Shown: positions 15,483 to 23,386 of the stretch, one piece after another
Layout of the letters: every line of letters starts with the position of its first letter
Numbering within the stretch: position 1 is the first letter of the stretch
Source of the DNA: Anaerorhabdus sp036641015
GTDB lineage: Bacteria > Bacillota_I > Bacilli_A > Erysipelotrichales > Erysipelotrichaceae
DNA length: 26,877 nt
Assembly: GCF_036641015.1 (NCBI RefSeq)
Contig: NZ_JAVWFO010000023.1
Span: 1-26,877, forward strand
Reading direction: 5' to 3'
Notes under the pieces: generated by a model
The model's input: only the letters and a program-made list of their open reading frames with translations
Database searches by the model: none
What the model was told of the DNA's origin: nothing
Program-made: the position numbers and the translations under genes

Positions 15483-17498
15483 ATGAAGAATAGAAAATCA
15501 AACATAGTATCTAAATTATTATCTATTACATTATCATTTGGTATGGTAGCTAGTATCATTTTACCAGTAGCAGCAGAAGATGAAATTATAATTGAACAAA
15601 ATGATGCGGAACTAATTGCTAATACAAATGACATAGTAGAAGAAACACCTGTTACAGATATAATAAATGAGGTAGTAAGTATTGAAATAAAAGATGATTC
15701 TATAGTATCTGAAGTGAGCGAGGATGTTGAAGAAATAGTTACTGTGGCAAATAGTAATAATGAAAACGTTCTAATTGATAACAATGAAAATGCAGTTATG
15801 TTCATGATGATGAATAACAATCAACAGTCTATTGATGTTAAGTTTGATATAGATATTAATAAAGGAACAACTCAAGATATAACATTGTTTAATGGACAAG
15901 CAAATGATAAATTCAATCAAGTTGTACAAGTAGTACCAAATGTCAATGCAATCAATAATTATGAATTTATTGGCTGGATGTATAACAATACAATGTATAA
16001 TTCTAATGTTGAATTAATAAATGCAATTGGAGATACTGAATTAACAAGTTCTATTAATATTACAGCGGTATTTAAAGAGAATTTAAAAACAACGTTAAAA
16101 TTTGTGGTACCTGGTCAAAGTACTGGAGTATCATTCGATGTAAATGGTGATTTAGAATACAGTTGTAATGTTGAAGTAGGAAACAAAGTAAGTTTAAGCA
16201 GTGTATTGAATGGCAATTCGATACCCACGATTACTGTTAATGATCCAAGTGGGAAATTAAAATATCGTGGGTGGAGAGTAGAGTATTACAAACCCTTAAT
16301 GACGACAGAAGAACTTGAGGTTTATTTAAGAAATAATATGATTAATGCTGGAGATACTAAAGAAATTAAAGTGGGATTCTATAGTGATGATGATTATAGC
16401 GGTATTAAAATCATAGCGGGTGAGAATGGATCGTTTGAAAACACAACAGAAGAAACATTATTTTCTGGTATGTATATTGGTAAATATGAAGCGCAAAATG
16501 TCTCGACAATAATGGCAAAATCTGGATATCCTACTCCAAAAGGTGATGCAAATTATGAGTTTGATTATTGGACGGCAGAAGATTTGGCAGGAAAGCAAAT
16601 TGGAACATATTCCACTAATAGTTTGTTAGTAAGTGAATTTGGTAGAAATATTGTGGGCTATCATGGGGGCTATGTTTTAAAAGCTAATTTTAAACAAGTA
16701 GCGTTTGATGTAAATATTACATTTGATATTGATGGTAATGGTTTACTGAACCAACAAGAAAAATCAATTTTATATAATAAGAATACAAATTTTGGAAATG
16801 AAATAACTATAGTAGAAGTACTTAATAGTAATGCGATACCAACTCCTAATGCTAAAAATGGTAATGAATTTACAGGTTGGCGTATAAATAATTCTTCAAA
16901 TTTATTAAATACAAGTGAAGTAGAACAATGGGTGAATACAACAAAAGCAGCTAATAATACTAGTCACACTATTACAGCGGTATTTAATCAAAGTGCAGCG
17001 GTTGTACCAGTTCCTTCTAATCCCCCAGGAAATAATTCGAAAATTGATTACGTTGAACCAGTGGAAGCTGTTGTTGTACCAGCGGTAGCTAATCCAGTAG
17101 TTCAAACACCAGAAGATGAAGTTATAATTCCAGAGGAAATAACACCTGAATCATTACCCACAATAAATGATGAAATAATTATTGATGAAGAAACACCACT
17201 AGTTCTTAAAAATACTACTTGGGGATTGGTAGATTTAATTCTAATGATTCTAACAATATGTTTAGGGTTGATATGTATGTTGAGGAAAAATAATAAAATT
17301 GGTTGTAAGGTAATTTCTTTAATTACCCTATTTACTTCAGTTGTATTATTCTTTGCGACACAAGATTTAGGCGGCTCAATGATTTTGGTTAGTAATAGTA
17401 CGATTGCAATGGTAATCATTGTATTTGTACAAATGATAATTTTAGGTTTAGCTAATTTAAAGGAAGGCCAATTCAAAAAACAAGAATTAGTTAAATAG
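15483..17498 (+). CDS. Surface protein with InlB/Flg_new-like repeats and three-helix C-terminal anchor
   Basis: A 671-residue secreted, cell-surface protein. A Sec signal peptide spans about 1-31 (cleavage likely after VAA). An acidic Glu/Ile/Val-rich stretch follows to about residue 110. Four divergent repeat units come next (about 115-200, 201-300, 300-405 and 406-507). Most have an aromatic-Gly-Trp core such as EFIGWMYNN and EFTGWRINN and an ITAVF or LKANF end, in the style of the InlB B-repeat/Flg_new beta-grasp modules common in Firmicutes adhesins. A Pro/Val/Glu-rich linker leads to three membrane helices (about 580-600, 612-630 and 640-662). There is no LPxTG; the helices start TWGLVDLILMILT and contain FATQDLGGSMILVS, which I recall as a recurring C-terminal anchor. 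AGGAG precedes ATG 15483. Probably adhesion or surface structure; ligand unknown. Confidence 0.82.
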   Translation: MKNRKSNIVSKLLSITLSFGMVASIILPVAAEDEIIIEQNDAELIANTNDIVEETPVTDIINEVVSIEIKDDSIVSEVSEDVEEIVTVANSNNENVLIDNNENAVMFMMMNNNQQSIDVKFDIDINKGTTQDITLFNGQANDKFNQVVQVVPNVNAINNYEFIGWMYNNTMYNSNVELINAIGDTELTSSINITAVFKENLKTTLKFVVPGQSTGVSFDVNGDLEYSCNVEVGNKVSLSSVLNGNSIPTITVNDPSGKLKYRGWRVEYYKPLMTTEELEVYLRNNMINAGDTKEIKVGFYSDDDYSGIKIIAGENGSFENTTEETLFSGMYIGKYEAQNVSTIMAKSGYPTPKGDANYEFDYWTAEDLAGKQIGTYSTNSLLVSEFGRNIVGYHGGYVLKANFKQVAFDVNITFDIDGNGLLNQQEKSILYNKNTNFGNEITIVEVLNSNAIPTPNAKNGNEFTGWRINNSSNLLNTSEVEQWVNTTKAANNTSHTITAVFNQSAAVVPVPSNPPGNNSKIDYVEPVEAVVVPAVANPVVQTPEDEVIIPEEITPESLPTINDEIIIDEETPLVLKNTTWGLVDLILMILTICLGLICMLRKNNKIGCKVISLITLFTSVVLFFATQDLGGSMILVSNSTIAMVIIVFVQMIILGLANLKEGQFKKQELVK

Positions 17499-17538
17499 TA
17501 TTTAAAAACGCTAAAATTATGAAAGTTTATAAATTAAT

Positions 17539-17603
17539 AAGATCACTCAAAAGTAGACAACAAAACAAATAAAACGTTGACTATGGAAGGAGTGATCTTT
17601 TCT
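17539..17603 (+). terminator. Long interrupted hairpin, probable terminator or element relic
   Basis: A perfect 10-bp outer stem, AAGATCACTC (17539-17548) and GAGTGATCTT (17590-17599), encloses an inner stem TAG-A-CAAC (17554-17561) and GTTG-A-CTA (17576-17583) with an A/A mismatch and a 14-base loop. TTTTCTT follows. Position after the surface protein suits a terminator, though the size and internal loop are unusual. AAAAGTAGACAA within it resembles ends of IS3-group elements by eye only. Confidence 0.5.
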
Positions 17604-17815
17604 TGTGGGTTATCGTTATCGCATAACTTAGTAACAAGTTCACTTACACGAAATTAAATTATTTCAACAAATAGGATGTACGATGTAAGGAATTTTAGAT
17701 AGAAATAAATTCAAAAACAAATACAAGAATTAAAATAAACAAATTAATAGTATTTGAAATAATGATGATGAGGGTTAATAGAGGTACAAATATCAATTTG
17801 TTAATAAGTAAGTCT

Positions 17816-17845
17816 TTGCTTATTTATGAGTAAATAGTGTAAAAT
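17816..17845 (+). promoter_or_regulatory. Promoter for the HD-domain gene
   Basis: TTGCTT (17816-17821), an 18-base spacer, then TAAAAT (17840-17845), 22 bases before the ATG. A 6-bp inverted repeat AATAAG/CTTATT (17803-17808 and 17819-17824) overlaps the -35. Confidence 0.45.
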
Positions 17846-17866
17846 GTTGATAATGGAGGATTTCTC

Positions 17867-19081
17867 ATGTTTAAAAAGTTAGATGAAATTAAAGTGTTAA
17901 GAGATCCAATTCATGGCTATATTCATGTTGAATATGATGTTATATGGAAATGTATCAATAGCCGTGAATTTCAAAGACTACGTCGTATTAAACAATTAGG
18001 GGCATCGTATATGGTTTATCATACGGCAGAACATTCACGTTTTGCACATTCTTTAGGAGTGTATGAAATTGTAAGAAGAATGATCGTTGAGAATAATGAT
18101 ATTGGTTCAACAATATCAGAAAAAGATGCGATTGCAGTTATGCTTGCTGGTTTATTACATGATATAGGACATGGACCATTTAGTCATGCTTTTGAATCGA
18201 TTTGTCAAACACATCATGAAGAATTTACTGAACGCATCATACTAGAGGATACAGAAGTTCATAGAATAATTGAAAAGACACAAGCTGGTTTATCGAAATC
18301 AGTCGCAAGTATTATTAACCATACACATAAAAATGGATTGTTGACACAAATGATTAGTGGACAATTGGATGCGGATCGTATGGATTATTTATTGCGGGAT
18401 GCATATTTTACAGGCACAAAGTATGGAGAATTTGACTTGGAGAGAGTGTTGCGTACGATACGTGTACGTGATGGAATAATGGTTGTTAAAGAGACAGGTA
18501 TTCACACAATAGAAGATTACATCATGGCTCGTTATCACATGTATTGGCAAGTATATTATCATCCAACTGCACGTAGTTATGAAATCATACTTTCAAAATT
18601 ATTTGAAAGATTAAGAGATTGTGAAAAGGAAAATTCCAAGGTATTAAAAGAAGTTACGATGTTTAATGCATTTATACGTAATAAGGATATAAGTGTAAAT
18701 GATCATTACTTAATGGATGAGACAACTTGTTTCTACGGTTTTAGTTTATTGCTTGAGTCAAAGGATGAAATTTTAAAAGATTTATCATATCGATTACTAA
18801 CGAGAAATTTATTTAAATATGTTGATATCACAAATGATAAAATGAAAGAAACTAAAAAGAATCAACTTATTAAAAAGGGTTATGATATACGTTATTACTT
18901 TCATGTTGATAAAGTTGAGCAAAGGCCTTATCAACCCTATAAAGGAGATGACTTATCTGCTATATGGATTGTTATGAACAATGGAAGTATTAAGGAATTA
19001 TCAGAAGCTAGTGATATCGTTCATTCACTGGTACATGGTGAAAATAAAAATGAAGAGAAAATGTTCTATCCAGTTGGGTAG
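17867..19081 (+). CDS. HD-domain phosphohydrolase, YwfO/EF1143-like dNTPase family
   Basis: A 404-residue cytoplasmic enzyme of the SAMHD1-related HD group. The metal-binding set is visible: His61 in HSRFAHSLGVYE, His98-Asp99 in LLHDIGHGPFSHAFE, and Asp168 in QLDADRMDYLLRDAYFTG. The opening DPIHGYIHVE and FQRLRRIKQLG are typical of this branch. Enterococcal EF1143, which lies near rpoE in its own genome, is a characterised dNTP triphosphohydrolase, so dNTP hydrolysis is the most likely activity; that is inference by family and neighbourhood. Start ATG follows GGAGG. The gene sits just before DUF1934 and rpoE, a common arrangement in Firmicutes, but it has its own terminator. Confidence 0.88.
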   Translation: MFKKLDEIKVLRDPIHGYIHVEYDVIWKCINSREFQRLRRIKQLGASYMVYHTAEHSRFAHSLGVYEIVRRMIVENNDIGSTISEKDAIAVMLAGLLHDIGHGPFSHAFESICQTHHEEFTERIILEDTEVHRIIEKTQAGLSKSVASIINHTHKNGLLTQMISGQLDADRMDYLLRDAYFTGTKYGEFDLERVLRTIRVRDGIMVVKETGIHTIEDYIMARYHMYWQVYYHPTARSYEIILSKLFERLRDCEKENSKVLKEVTMFNAFIRNKDISVNDHYLMDETTCFYGFSLLLESKDEILKDLSYRLLTRNLFKYVDITNDKMKETKKNQLIKKGYDIRYYFHVDKVEQRPYQPYKGDDLSAIWIVMNNGSIKELSEASDIVHSLVHGENKNEEKMFYPVG

Positions 19082-19091
19082 GATATTTTTT
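19066..19091 (+). terminator. Terminator overlapping the end of the HD-domain gene
   Basis: CTATCC (19066-19071) pairs with GGGTAG (19076-19081) across a 4-base loop; the stem contains the stop codon, and a run of six Ts follows at 19086-19091. The next 195 bases (to 19286) show no gene or RNA I can support. Confidence 0.6.
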
Positions 19092-19286
19092 CTTATAGGG
19101 GTATATGTTGCGTTTTTAGGCGTTCTAAGAGTTGTTTGAGAATGGTGTATAAATATTAGTTTTAACTGGTTTAAACGAATGTGAATTAATTATGTGGCTT
19201 ACAGTGATAATCTAGCGATAAATCTATTCTTTTAATAACGTTAGTAGATGTAATTTGAATGTATATTACTTTTTAGATAGTTCTTC

Positions 19287-19314
19287 TTGACACAATTCGT
19301 AGGATAAGTATAAT
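19287..19314 (+). promoter_or_regulatory. Perfect-consensus promoter for the DUF1934 gene
   Basis: TTGACA (19287-19292), a 16-base spacer, then TATAAT (19309-19314). Both hexamers are exact consensus, the only such promoter seen in the window. The predicted transcript start is near 19320-19322, which puts the ATG at 19317 upstream of the message and makes ATG 19332 the start. Confidence 0.85.
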
Positions 19315-19331
19315 CAATGCAGGTGATGATT

Positions 19332-19709
19332 ATGGAACTATCACAAGTGTACTGTACACTTTATCAAATGGATTGTCTTGAGAATAAAACATCGATTTTG
19401 TATAAAGGAGTTGCGATGAGTAAATCTGGGTATTTATCATATAGCGATGACTTAGGTAAACAAGAGTTTTTTTATGATGAGAATACAATGCGAATTTATA
19501 GAAATGCTGATGTACAAACTGAGGTGTTTCTAAATAAGCATAAAATGGATAAGGCAACAGTTAAAAGTGAGTATGGTACTTTAACGTTTGATACAAAAGT
19601 AAATTATTTTGATGTACATTTAGACTCTTGGGTGATAGAATATTCTATCTATTCAGGTGAAACATGTTCGATTCACACTAGGATAGAATGTAGTATTTTA
19701 AAAAATTAA
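19332..19709 (+). CDS. DUF1934 (YwiB-like) calycin-fold protein
   Basis: A 125-residue protein beginning MELSQVYCTLYQMD. It reads as an all-beta protein with alternating strands, ending in the typical KSEYGTLTFDTKVNYFDV and WVIEYSIYSGE pattern of DUF1934/YwiB proteins, a small predicted beta-barrel family of unknown function. The family is often encoded close to argS and rpoE in Firmicutes; here it is 108 bases before rpoE and argS is absent. Start choice: ATG 19317 would precede the predicted transcript start, while AGGTGAT (19321-19327) is a ribosome binding site 5 bases before ATG 19332. The transcript leader would then be only about 10 bases. Confidence 0.75.
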   Translation: MELSQVYCTLYQMDCLENKTSILYKGVAMSKSGYLSYSDDLGKQEFFYDENTMRIYRNADVQTEVFLNKHKMDKATVKSEYGTLTFDTKVNYFDVHLDSWVIEYSIYSGETCSIHTRIECSILKN

Positions 19710-19729
19710 TAAATGATAGGTGAAATGTG

Positions 19730-19757
19730 TTGACATATACTGAAAATATGTTTTAAT
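19730..19757 (+). promoter_or_regulatory. Promoter for rpoE
   Basis: TTGACA (19730-19735), a 16-base spacer, then TTTAAT (19752-19757), with five of six -10 bases matching. It gives rpoE a leader of about 55 bases. Confidence 0.65.
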
Positions 19758-19817
19758 AACACATGAAAACTAATGAATATACTAGATTTAATTGATAGAG
19801 TATAGGAGGAATATAAC

Positions 19818-20156
19818 TTGACATACCAATCAATGACTGATGTAGCACATAATGTTTTAACAAAAAGAAAAAAGGGTGTAGAGTTTAATAAATTGTGGTC
19901 TGAAGTATCAGATACACTTGGCTTTGACACAACAGTACAACAAAGAAAAATTGCACAATTTTACACAGAACTTATGTTAGATACTCGTTTTGCTTCTTTG
20001 GAAGATAATAAATGGGATTTACGTTCTCGCCATTTATATAATGAAATTCATGTAGGAGTAGATCCAATCGATGATGAAGATTTCGATGATGAATTTGAAG
20101 ATATGGATGATGAAGAATCAGAAGGTAAAAGAGATTTAAACGATGATGATTACTAG
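19818..20156 (+). CDS. rpoE: DNA-directed RNA polymerase delta subunit
   Basis: A 112-residue delta factor, a Firmicutes-specific RNA polymerase subunit that binds the core enzyme and affects promoter recycling and specificity. The N-terminal part (about 1-75) is the HARE-HTH domain, seen in MTDVAHNVLTKRKKGVEFNKLW and ending LEDNKWDLRSRHLYNE. The tail from about residue 80 is almost all Asp and Glu, the polyanionic C-terminus typical of delta. At 112 residues it is shorter than the roughly 170 of Bacillus subtilis, mostly in the acidic tail. The start is TTG 19818, 7 bases after AGGAGGA. It has its own promoter and terminator. pyrG, which usually follows rpoE, is not here. Confidence 0.92.
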   Translation: MTYQSMTDVAHNVLTKRKKGVEFNKLWSEVSDTLGFDTTVQQRKIAQFYTELMLDTRFASLEDNKWDLRSRHLYNEIHVGVDPIDDEDFDDEFEDMDDEESEGKRDLNDDDY

Positions 20157-20174
20157 GCAGAAATTCTGCCTTTT
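20155..20174 (+). terminator. Terminator of rpoE
   Basis: AGGCAG (20155-20160) pairs with CTGCCT (20166-20171) across a 5-base loop and is followed by Ts. The stem overlaps the stop codon. The short T tail may allow some read-through into the HAD gene 30 bases further on. Confidence 0.7.
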
Positions 20175-20201
20175 AATTTACTTAATAGAGGAGGAATCAA
20201 T

Positions 20202-20843
20202 ATGAAAATGATGATTTGGGATTGGAATGGAACATTATTAGATGATGCAGAATGTTGTTTTAATATTTTGAATAATTTGTGTCGAGCACGTGGTTTAAAA
20301 TGTTTAGATACAGTAGATGATTATCGTAGAATATTTGGTTTTCCTGTTAGTAAAATTTATGAGCAAATAGGAATTGATTTTTCTAAGGAATCATTTGAGG
20401 AAATATCGGTAGAGTATACAACTCAATATGAGGATACATATCACAACTATGGTTTGCATGAACATAGTTTGGATTTGTTAAAAAAGAATAAAGATGAAGG
20501 AATAATTAATATACTTCTGTCTGCATCACAAATTGATATATTGAAGAAACAAGCTGAAGTATATAAATGTGATATATACTTTGATGAAATATTAGGTTTA
20601 GATAATATTTATGCACAATCAAAAGTTGAACTTGCTAAAGAGTTTATTAATAATACACATATATCAGCAGATGATGTTGTGTGGATTGGTGATAGTGTTC
20701 ATGATTATGAGTGTGCTAAGGAGTGTGGAACTCATTGTATTTTAGTTGCTCAAGGACATCAACCAAAGAGCTTGCTTGAAACAACGGATGCAATTGTTGT
20801 GGATAATTTAGTAGAGGCGATAAAAAGAAGTCGAGAAATTTAA
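20202..20843 (+). CDS. HAD-superfamily hydrolase, phosphoglycolate phosphatase-like
   Basis: A 213-residue HAD enzyme with a helical cap between motifs I and II. Motif I is IWDWNGTLLDD: the nucleophile Asp7 is present but the usual second Asp is Asn9. Motif II is LLSAS (Ser107), a motif III Lys lies at 141 or 146, and motif IV is WIGDSVHDYE (Asp164, Asp168). The DWNGT form recurs in a recognisable group of phosphoglycolate phosphatase-like proteins, so it is a lineage trait rather than damage, but it may alter the chemistry. Substrate unknown. Start ATG follows GAGGAGG. Its end is shared with a terminator serving the convergent DUF1846 gene. Confidence 0.82.
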   Translation: MKMMIWDWNGTLLDDAECCFNILNNLCRARGLKCLDTVDDYRRIFGFPVSKIYEQIGIDFSKESFEEISVEYTTQYEDTYHNYGLHEHSLDLLKKNKDEGIINILLSASQIDILKKQAEVYKCDIYFDEILGLDNIYAQSKVELAKEFINNTHISADDVVWIGDSVHDYECAKECGTHCILVAQGHQPKSLLETTDAIVVDNLVEAIKRSREI

Positions 20844-20857
20844 TTCTCGGCTTCTTT
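20822..20857. terminator. Shared bidirectional terminator of the HAD and DUF1846 genes
   Basis: A 13-bp stem, 20825-20837 with 20844-20856 (one G-U pair), has a 6-base loop. T runs follow on both strands. The plus-strand gene stops in the loop and the minus-strand gene stops at the stem edge, so one hairpin ends both and overlaps coding sequence of the HAD gene. Confidence 0.85.
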
Positions 20858-22343
20858 ATTTATGATATAAACGTTTTGTATTGTAGATAGGTTCTTGTGT
20901 TAGGTTAAGCCCCAACTTTTTAAATGTTGATACATCGATTTCGGCTAATATAACCGATGAGTGAGCCTCACAACATTGTAATTTTTTGAGTTGCTCAAGA
21001 GCCTTTCTTGTGACGGGATTATTAATAGCGGTAATTGATAGTGCAATTAATATTTCATCAACATGAAGTCTTGGGTTACGATTACCTAAGAATTCTGTTT
21101 TAAGTTTTTGTACAGGTTCAATTACTTCTCTTGCGATAAGGTGAACATCATCAGCAATACCTGCAGATATTTTTAGGGCATTTAATAAACATGCGCTAGA
21201 TGCTCCTAATAATGGGGATGTTTTACCTGTGACAATAGTTCCATCTTCAAGCTCAATTGAAACAGCAGGTCCTTCCGTAAAAGCAGCTTTATCAAGTGCT
21301 GCTTTTACTACAGGTCTAACTTCAGTAGCTGTAATACCTGCTTTATTCATGATTAGTTCAATCTTAGATACAGTTTCTTCGGTACCGCGATCTTTTCTAA
21401 AGTCTACTAAAGCGTTGTAGTATCTTCTAACAATTTCTTCAAAGCTGGCTTTGTAAGCAGCTTCATTATCAATAATACAACTACCAACCATATTAACACC
21501 CATATCAGTAGGTGATTTATAAGGAGAGTCGCCTTGAATTTTTTCGAATAAAGTATTTAGTACAGGGAAAACTTCTACATCACGGTTATAATTGATTGCT
21601 TGAACACCATATGCATCTAAATGAAATGGATCAATCATATTTATGTCATTTAAATCTGCAGTAGCAGCTTCATAAGCTAAATTAACAGGGTGTTTTAGTG
21701 GAATATTCCAAATAGGGAATGTTTCAAACTTAGCATATCCTGATTTAATGTTTCTTTTTGAATCATGATATAACTGTGATAAACATACTGCCATTTTACC
21801 AGAACCAGGTCCTGGAGCTGTTACAACAACTAATTCTCTTTCAGTTTCAATATAGTCATTTAAACCGTATCCTTCATCGGATACAATGTGACTAACATTA
21901 GCCGGGTATCCTTGAATTGGATAGTGTAAGGCTACTTTAATGCCTAATCCCTCTAATTTCTTTTTGAATTGATCGGCTGCAGGTTGTTTAGCATAGTGAG
22001 TAATAACTACACTTCCTACAAGAAAATCAATACTTCTAAATGCATCAATTAAACGAAGACAGTCAAGATCATACGTGATACCTAAATCACTACGCACCTT
22101 GTTTTTCTCAATGTCATTCGCGCTTATTACAATAATTAGCTCTACTTTGTCTTTCATTTCTTCGAGCATTTTAACTTTACTGTCTGGCATAAATCCAGGT
22201 AATACGCGAGCTGCATGGAAATCATCGAATAGTTTGCCGCCAAATTCTAGATAAAGCTTGCCACCAAATTGGGCAATTCGTTCCTCGATGTACTTTGATT
22301 GCATCGAGATATACTTGTCATTATCAAAAGCAATTTTTTTCAT
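20856..22343 (-). CDS. DUF1846 protein of unknown function
   Basis: A 495-residue cytoplasmic protein, the normal size for DUF1846. Recognised from its conserved segments: KKIAFDNDKYISMQSKYI at the start, LEFGGKLFDDFHAARVLPGF, a Gly-rich VTAPGPGSGKMAVCLSQLYHD resembling a P-loop, and KLQCCEAHSSVIL near the end. Members are common in Firmicutes; structures exist but, to my knowledge, no biochemical role is settled. The Gly-Lys motif suggests nucleotide or phosphate binding, which is inference. Start choice: ATG 22355 overlaps the GGAGG ribosome binding site, whereas ATG 22343 lies 5 bases after it. It faces the rpoE-side genes and is divergent from fba across 126 bases. Confidence 0.9.
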   Translation of the reverse strand: MKKIAFDNDKYISMQSKYIEERIAQFGGKLYLEFGGKLFDDFHAARVLPGFMPDSKVKMLEEMKDKVELIIVISANDIEKNKVRSDLGITYDLDCLRLIDAFRSIDFLVGSVVITHYAKQPAADQFKKKLEGLGIKVALHYPIQGYPANVSHIVSDEGYGLNDYIETERELVVVTAPGPGSGKMAVCLSQLYHDSKRNIKSGYAKFETFPIWNIPLKHPVNLAYEAATADLNDINMIDPFHLDAYGVQAINYNRDVEVFPVLNTLFEKIQGDSPYKSPTDMGVNMVGSCIIDNEAAYKASFEEIVRRYYNALVDFRKDRGTEETVSKIELIMNKAGITATEVRPVVKAALDKAAFTEGPAVSIELEDGTIVTGKTSPLLGASSACLLNALKISAGIADDVHLIAREVIEPVQKLKTEFLGNRNPRLHVDEILIALSITAINNPVTRKALEQLKKLQCCEAHSSVILAEIDVSTFKKLGLNLTQEPIYNTKRLYHK

Positions 22344-22425
22344 AATAACCTCCATTCAAACCTTTACCATTATAACAAAACATAGACACTTATTCTATAT
22401 AAATTACTTTCAATTTACCACTTTA

Positions 22426-22436
22426 TGGTATAGAAT
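22426..22436 (+). promoter_or_regulatory. Promoter region for fba
   Basis: TGGTATAGAAT offers either an extended -10 TATAGA or a better-matching TAGAAT (22431-22436). A weak -35 TTTCAA lies 17 bases before the latter. The exact element is uncertain. Confidence 0.45.
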
Positions 22437-22469
22437 AAAAGTGTTATAAAAATAGGAGGAAAATTTAAT

Positions 22470-23336
22470 ATGGTATTAGTATCAGCAACAGAAATGATTA
22501 AAAAGGCACATGAAGGCCATTACGCAGTTGGAGCATTCAACATCAACAACCTAGAATGGACTAAAGCAGTTCTTGCAGCAGCTGAAGAAGCAAAATCTCC
22601 AGTTATGTTAGGTGTATCTGAAGGTGCAGGAAAATATATGGCTGGTTACAAAACAGTTGTAGCAATGGTTAAAGAAGTACATGATTTCATGGGAATTACA
22701 GTTCCAGTTGCAATTCACTTAGACCATGGTTCATATGAAGGAGCTAAAGATGCTATCGCAGCAGGCTTTACTTCTGTAATGTTTGATGGTTCACATTATG
22801 GTTTCGAAGAAAACTTAGAAAAATCAAAAGAAATCATTGAACTTGCTCATTCAAAAGGAATTTCAGTTGAATGTGAAGTTGGTTCAATTGGTGGAGAAGA
22901 AGATGGTGTTGTAGGTATGGGTGAATTCGCAGATCCTCAAGAATGTGCTACTATCGCTAATTTAGGTGTAGACTTCTTAGCAGCAGGTATCGGAAATATC
23001 CATGGTAAATATCCAGCTAACTGGGCAGGTTTAAACTTTGATGTTCTTGGAAAAATCCAAGATGCTACAAATGGTAAACCACTTGTATTACATGGTGGTT
23101 CAGGAATCCCAGCTGATCAAATCGCTAAAGCAATCTCATTAGGAGTTTCTAAAATCAATGTTAATACAGAACTTCAATTAGAATTTGCTGCTGCTACTCG
23201 TGATTATATCGTTGCAGGTAAAGACCAAGAAGGTAAAGGTTACGATCCTCGTAAACTACTAGCTCCAGGTGCTAAAGCAATCCAAGCTAAAGTTACTGCT
23301 ATGATGAATCAATTCGGTTCAGCAAACAAAGCTTAA
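22470..23336 (+). CDS. fba: Class II fructose-bisphosphate aldolase
   Basis: A 288-residue zinc-dependent aldolase of glycolysis and gluconeogenesis, reversibly splitting fructose 1,6-bisphosphate into dihydroxyacetone phosphate and glyceraldehyde 3-phosphate. Active-site features: Asp85 and His86 in HLDHGS (83-88), Glu134/Glu136 in VECEVGSIGG, zinc ligands His178 in GNIHGKY and His208 in LHGGSGI, then KINVNTEL. Length is typical of the Bacillus-type FbaA. Codon use differs from neighbours in favouring C-ending codons for several amino acids, as expected for a highly expressed gene. Start ATG follows AGGAGGA. fba in this neighbourhood after rpoE and before murA matches the order in Bacillus. 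Confidence 0.96.
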   Translation: MVLVSATEMIKKAHEGHYAVGAFNINNLEWTKAVLAAAEEAKSPVMLGVSEGAGKYMAGYKTVVAMVKEVHDFMGITVPVAIHLDHGSYEGAKDAIAAGFTSVMFDGSHYGFEENLEKSKEIIELAHSKGISVECEVGSIGGEEDGVVGMGEFADPQECATIANLGVDFLAAGIGNIHGKYPANWAGLNFDVLGKIQDATNGKPLVLHGGSGIPADQIAKAISLGVSKINVNTELQLEFAAATRDYIVAGKDQEGKGYDPRKLLAPGAKAIQAKVTAMMNQFGSANKA

Positions 23337-23351
23337 TAATTTCAAATGTAG

Positions 23352-23376
23352 AACTCGAAGAAATTCGAGTTTTTTC
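23352..23376 (+). terminator. Terminator of fba
   Basis: A perfect 8-bp stem, AACTCGAA (23352-23359) and TTCGAGTT (23364-23371), has a 4-base loop and a T run to 23376. It separates fba from the attenuator leader that follows. Confidence 0.9.
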
Positions 23377-23386
23377 TTTTCTTCTA

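Larger units (their letters stand above)
17499..17866. other. Gene-poor stretch with a long hairpin and no intact gene
   Basis: 368 bases between the surface protein and the HD-domain gene. It holds the hairpin at 17539-17599 and then A/T-rich sequence with stops in all frames. One frame after the hairpin (about 17606-17690) reads GYRYRIT, two stops, then VHLHEIKLFQQIGCTM before another stop. This could be a decayed gene start but matches nothing I can name. A promoter for the downstream gene lies at 17816-17845. No tRNA, known small RNA or intact mobile element was seen. Confidence 0.5.

Noticed and set aside
15419..15820. Minus-strand open frame of 133 codons, hydrophobic in places
   Set aside because: Antisense to the promoter and signal peptide of the surface protein; low-complexity composition explained by the opposite strand.
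19092..19286. Possible small RNA or tRNA in the gap before DUF1934
   Set aside because: No cloverleaf, no strong promoter or terminator pair and only weak inverted repeats; nothing supportable.
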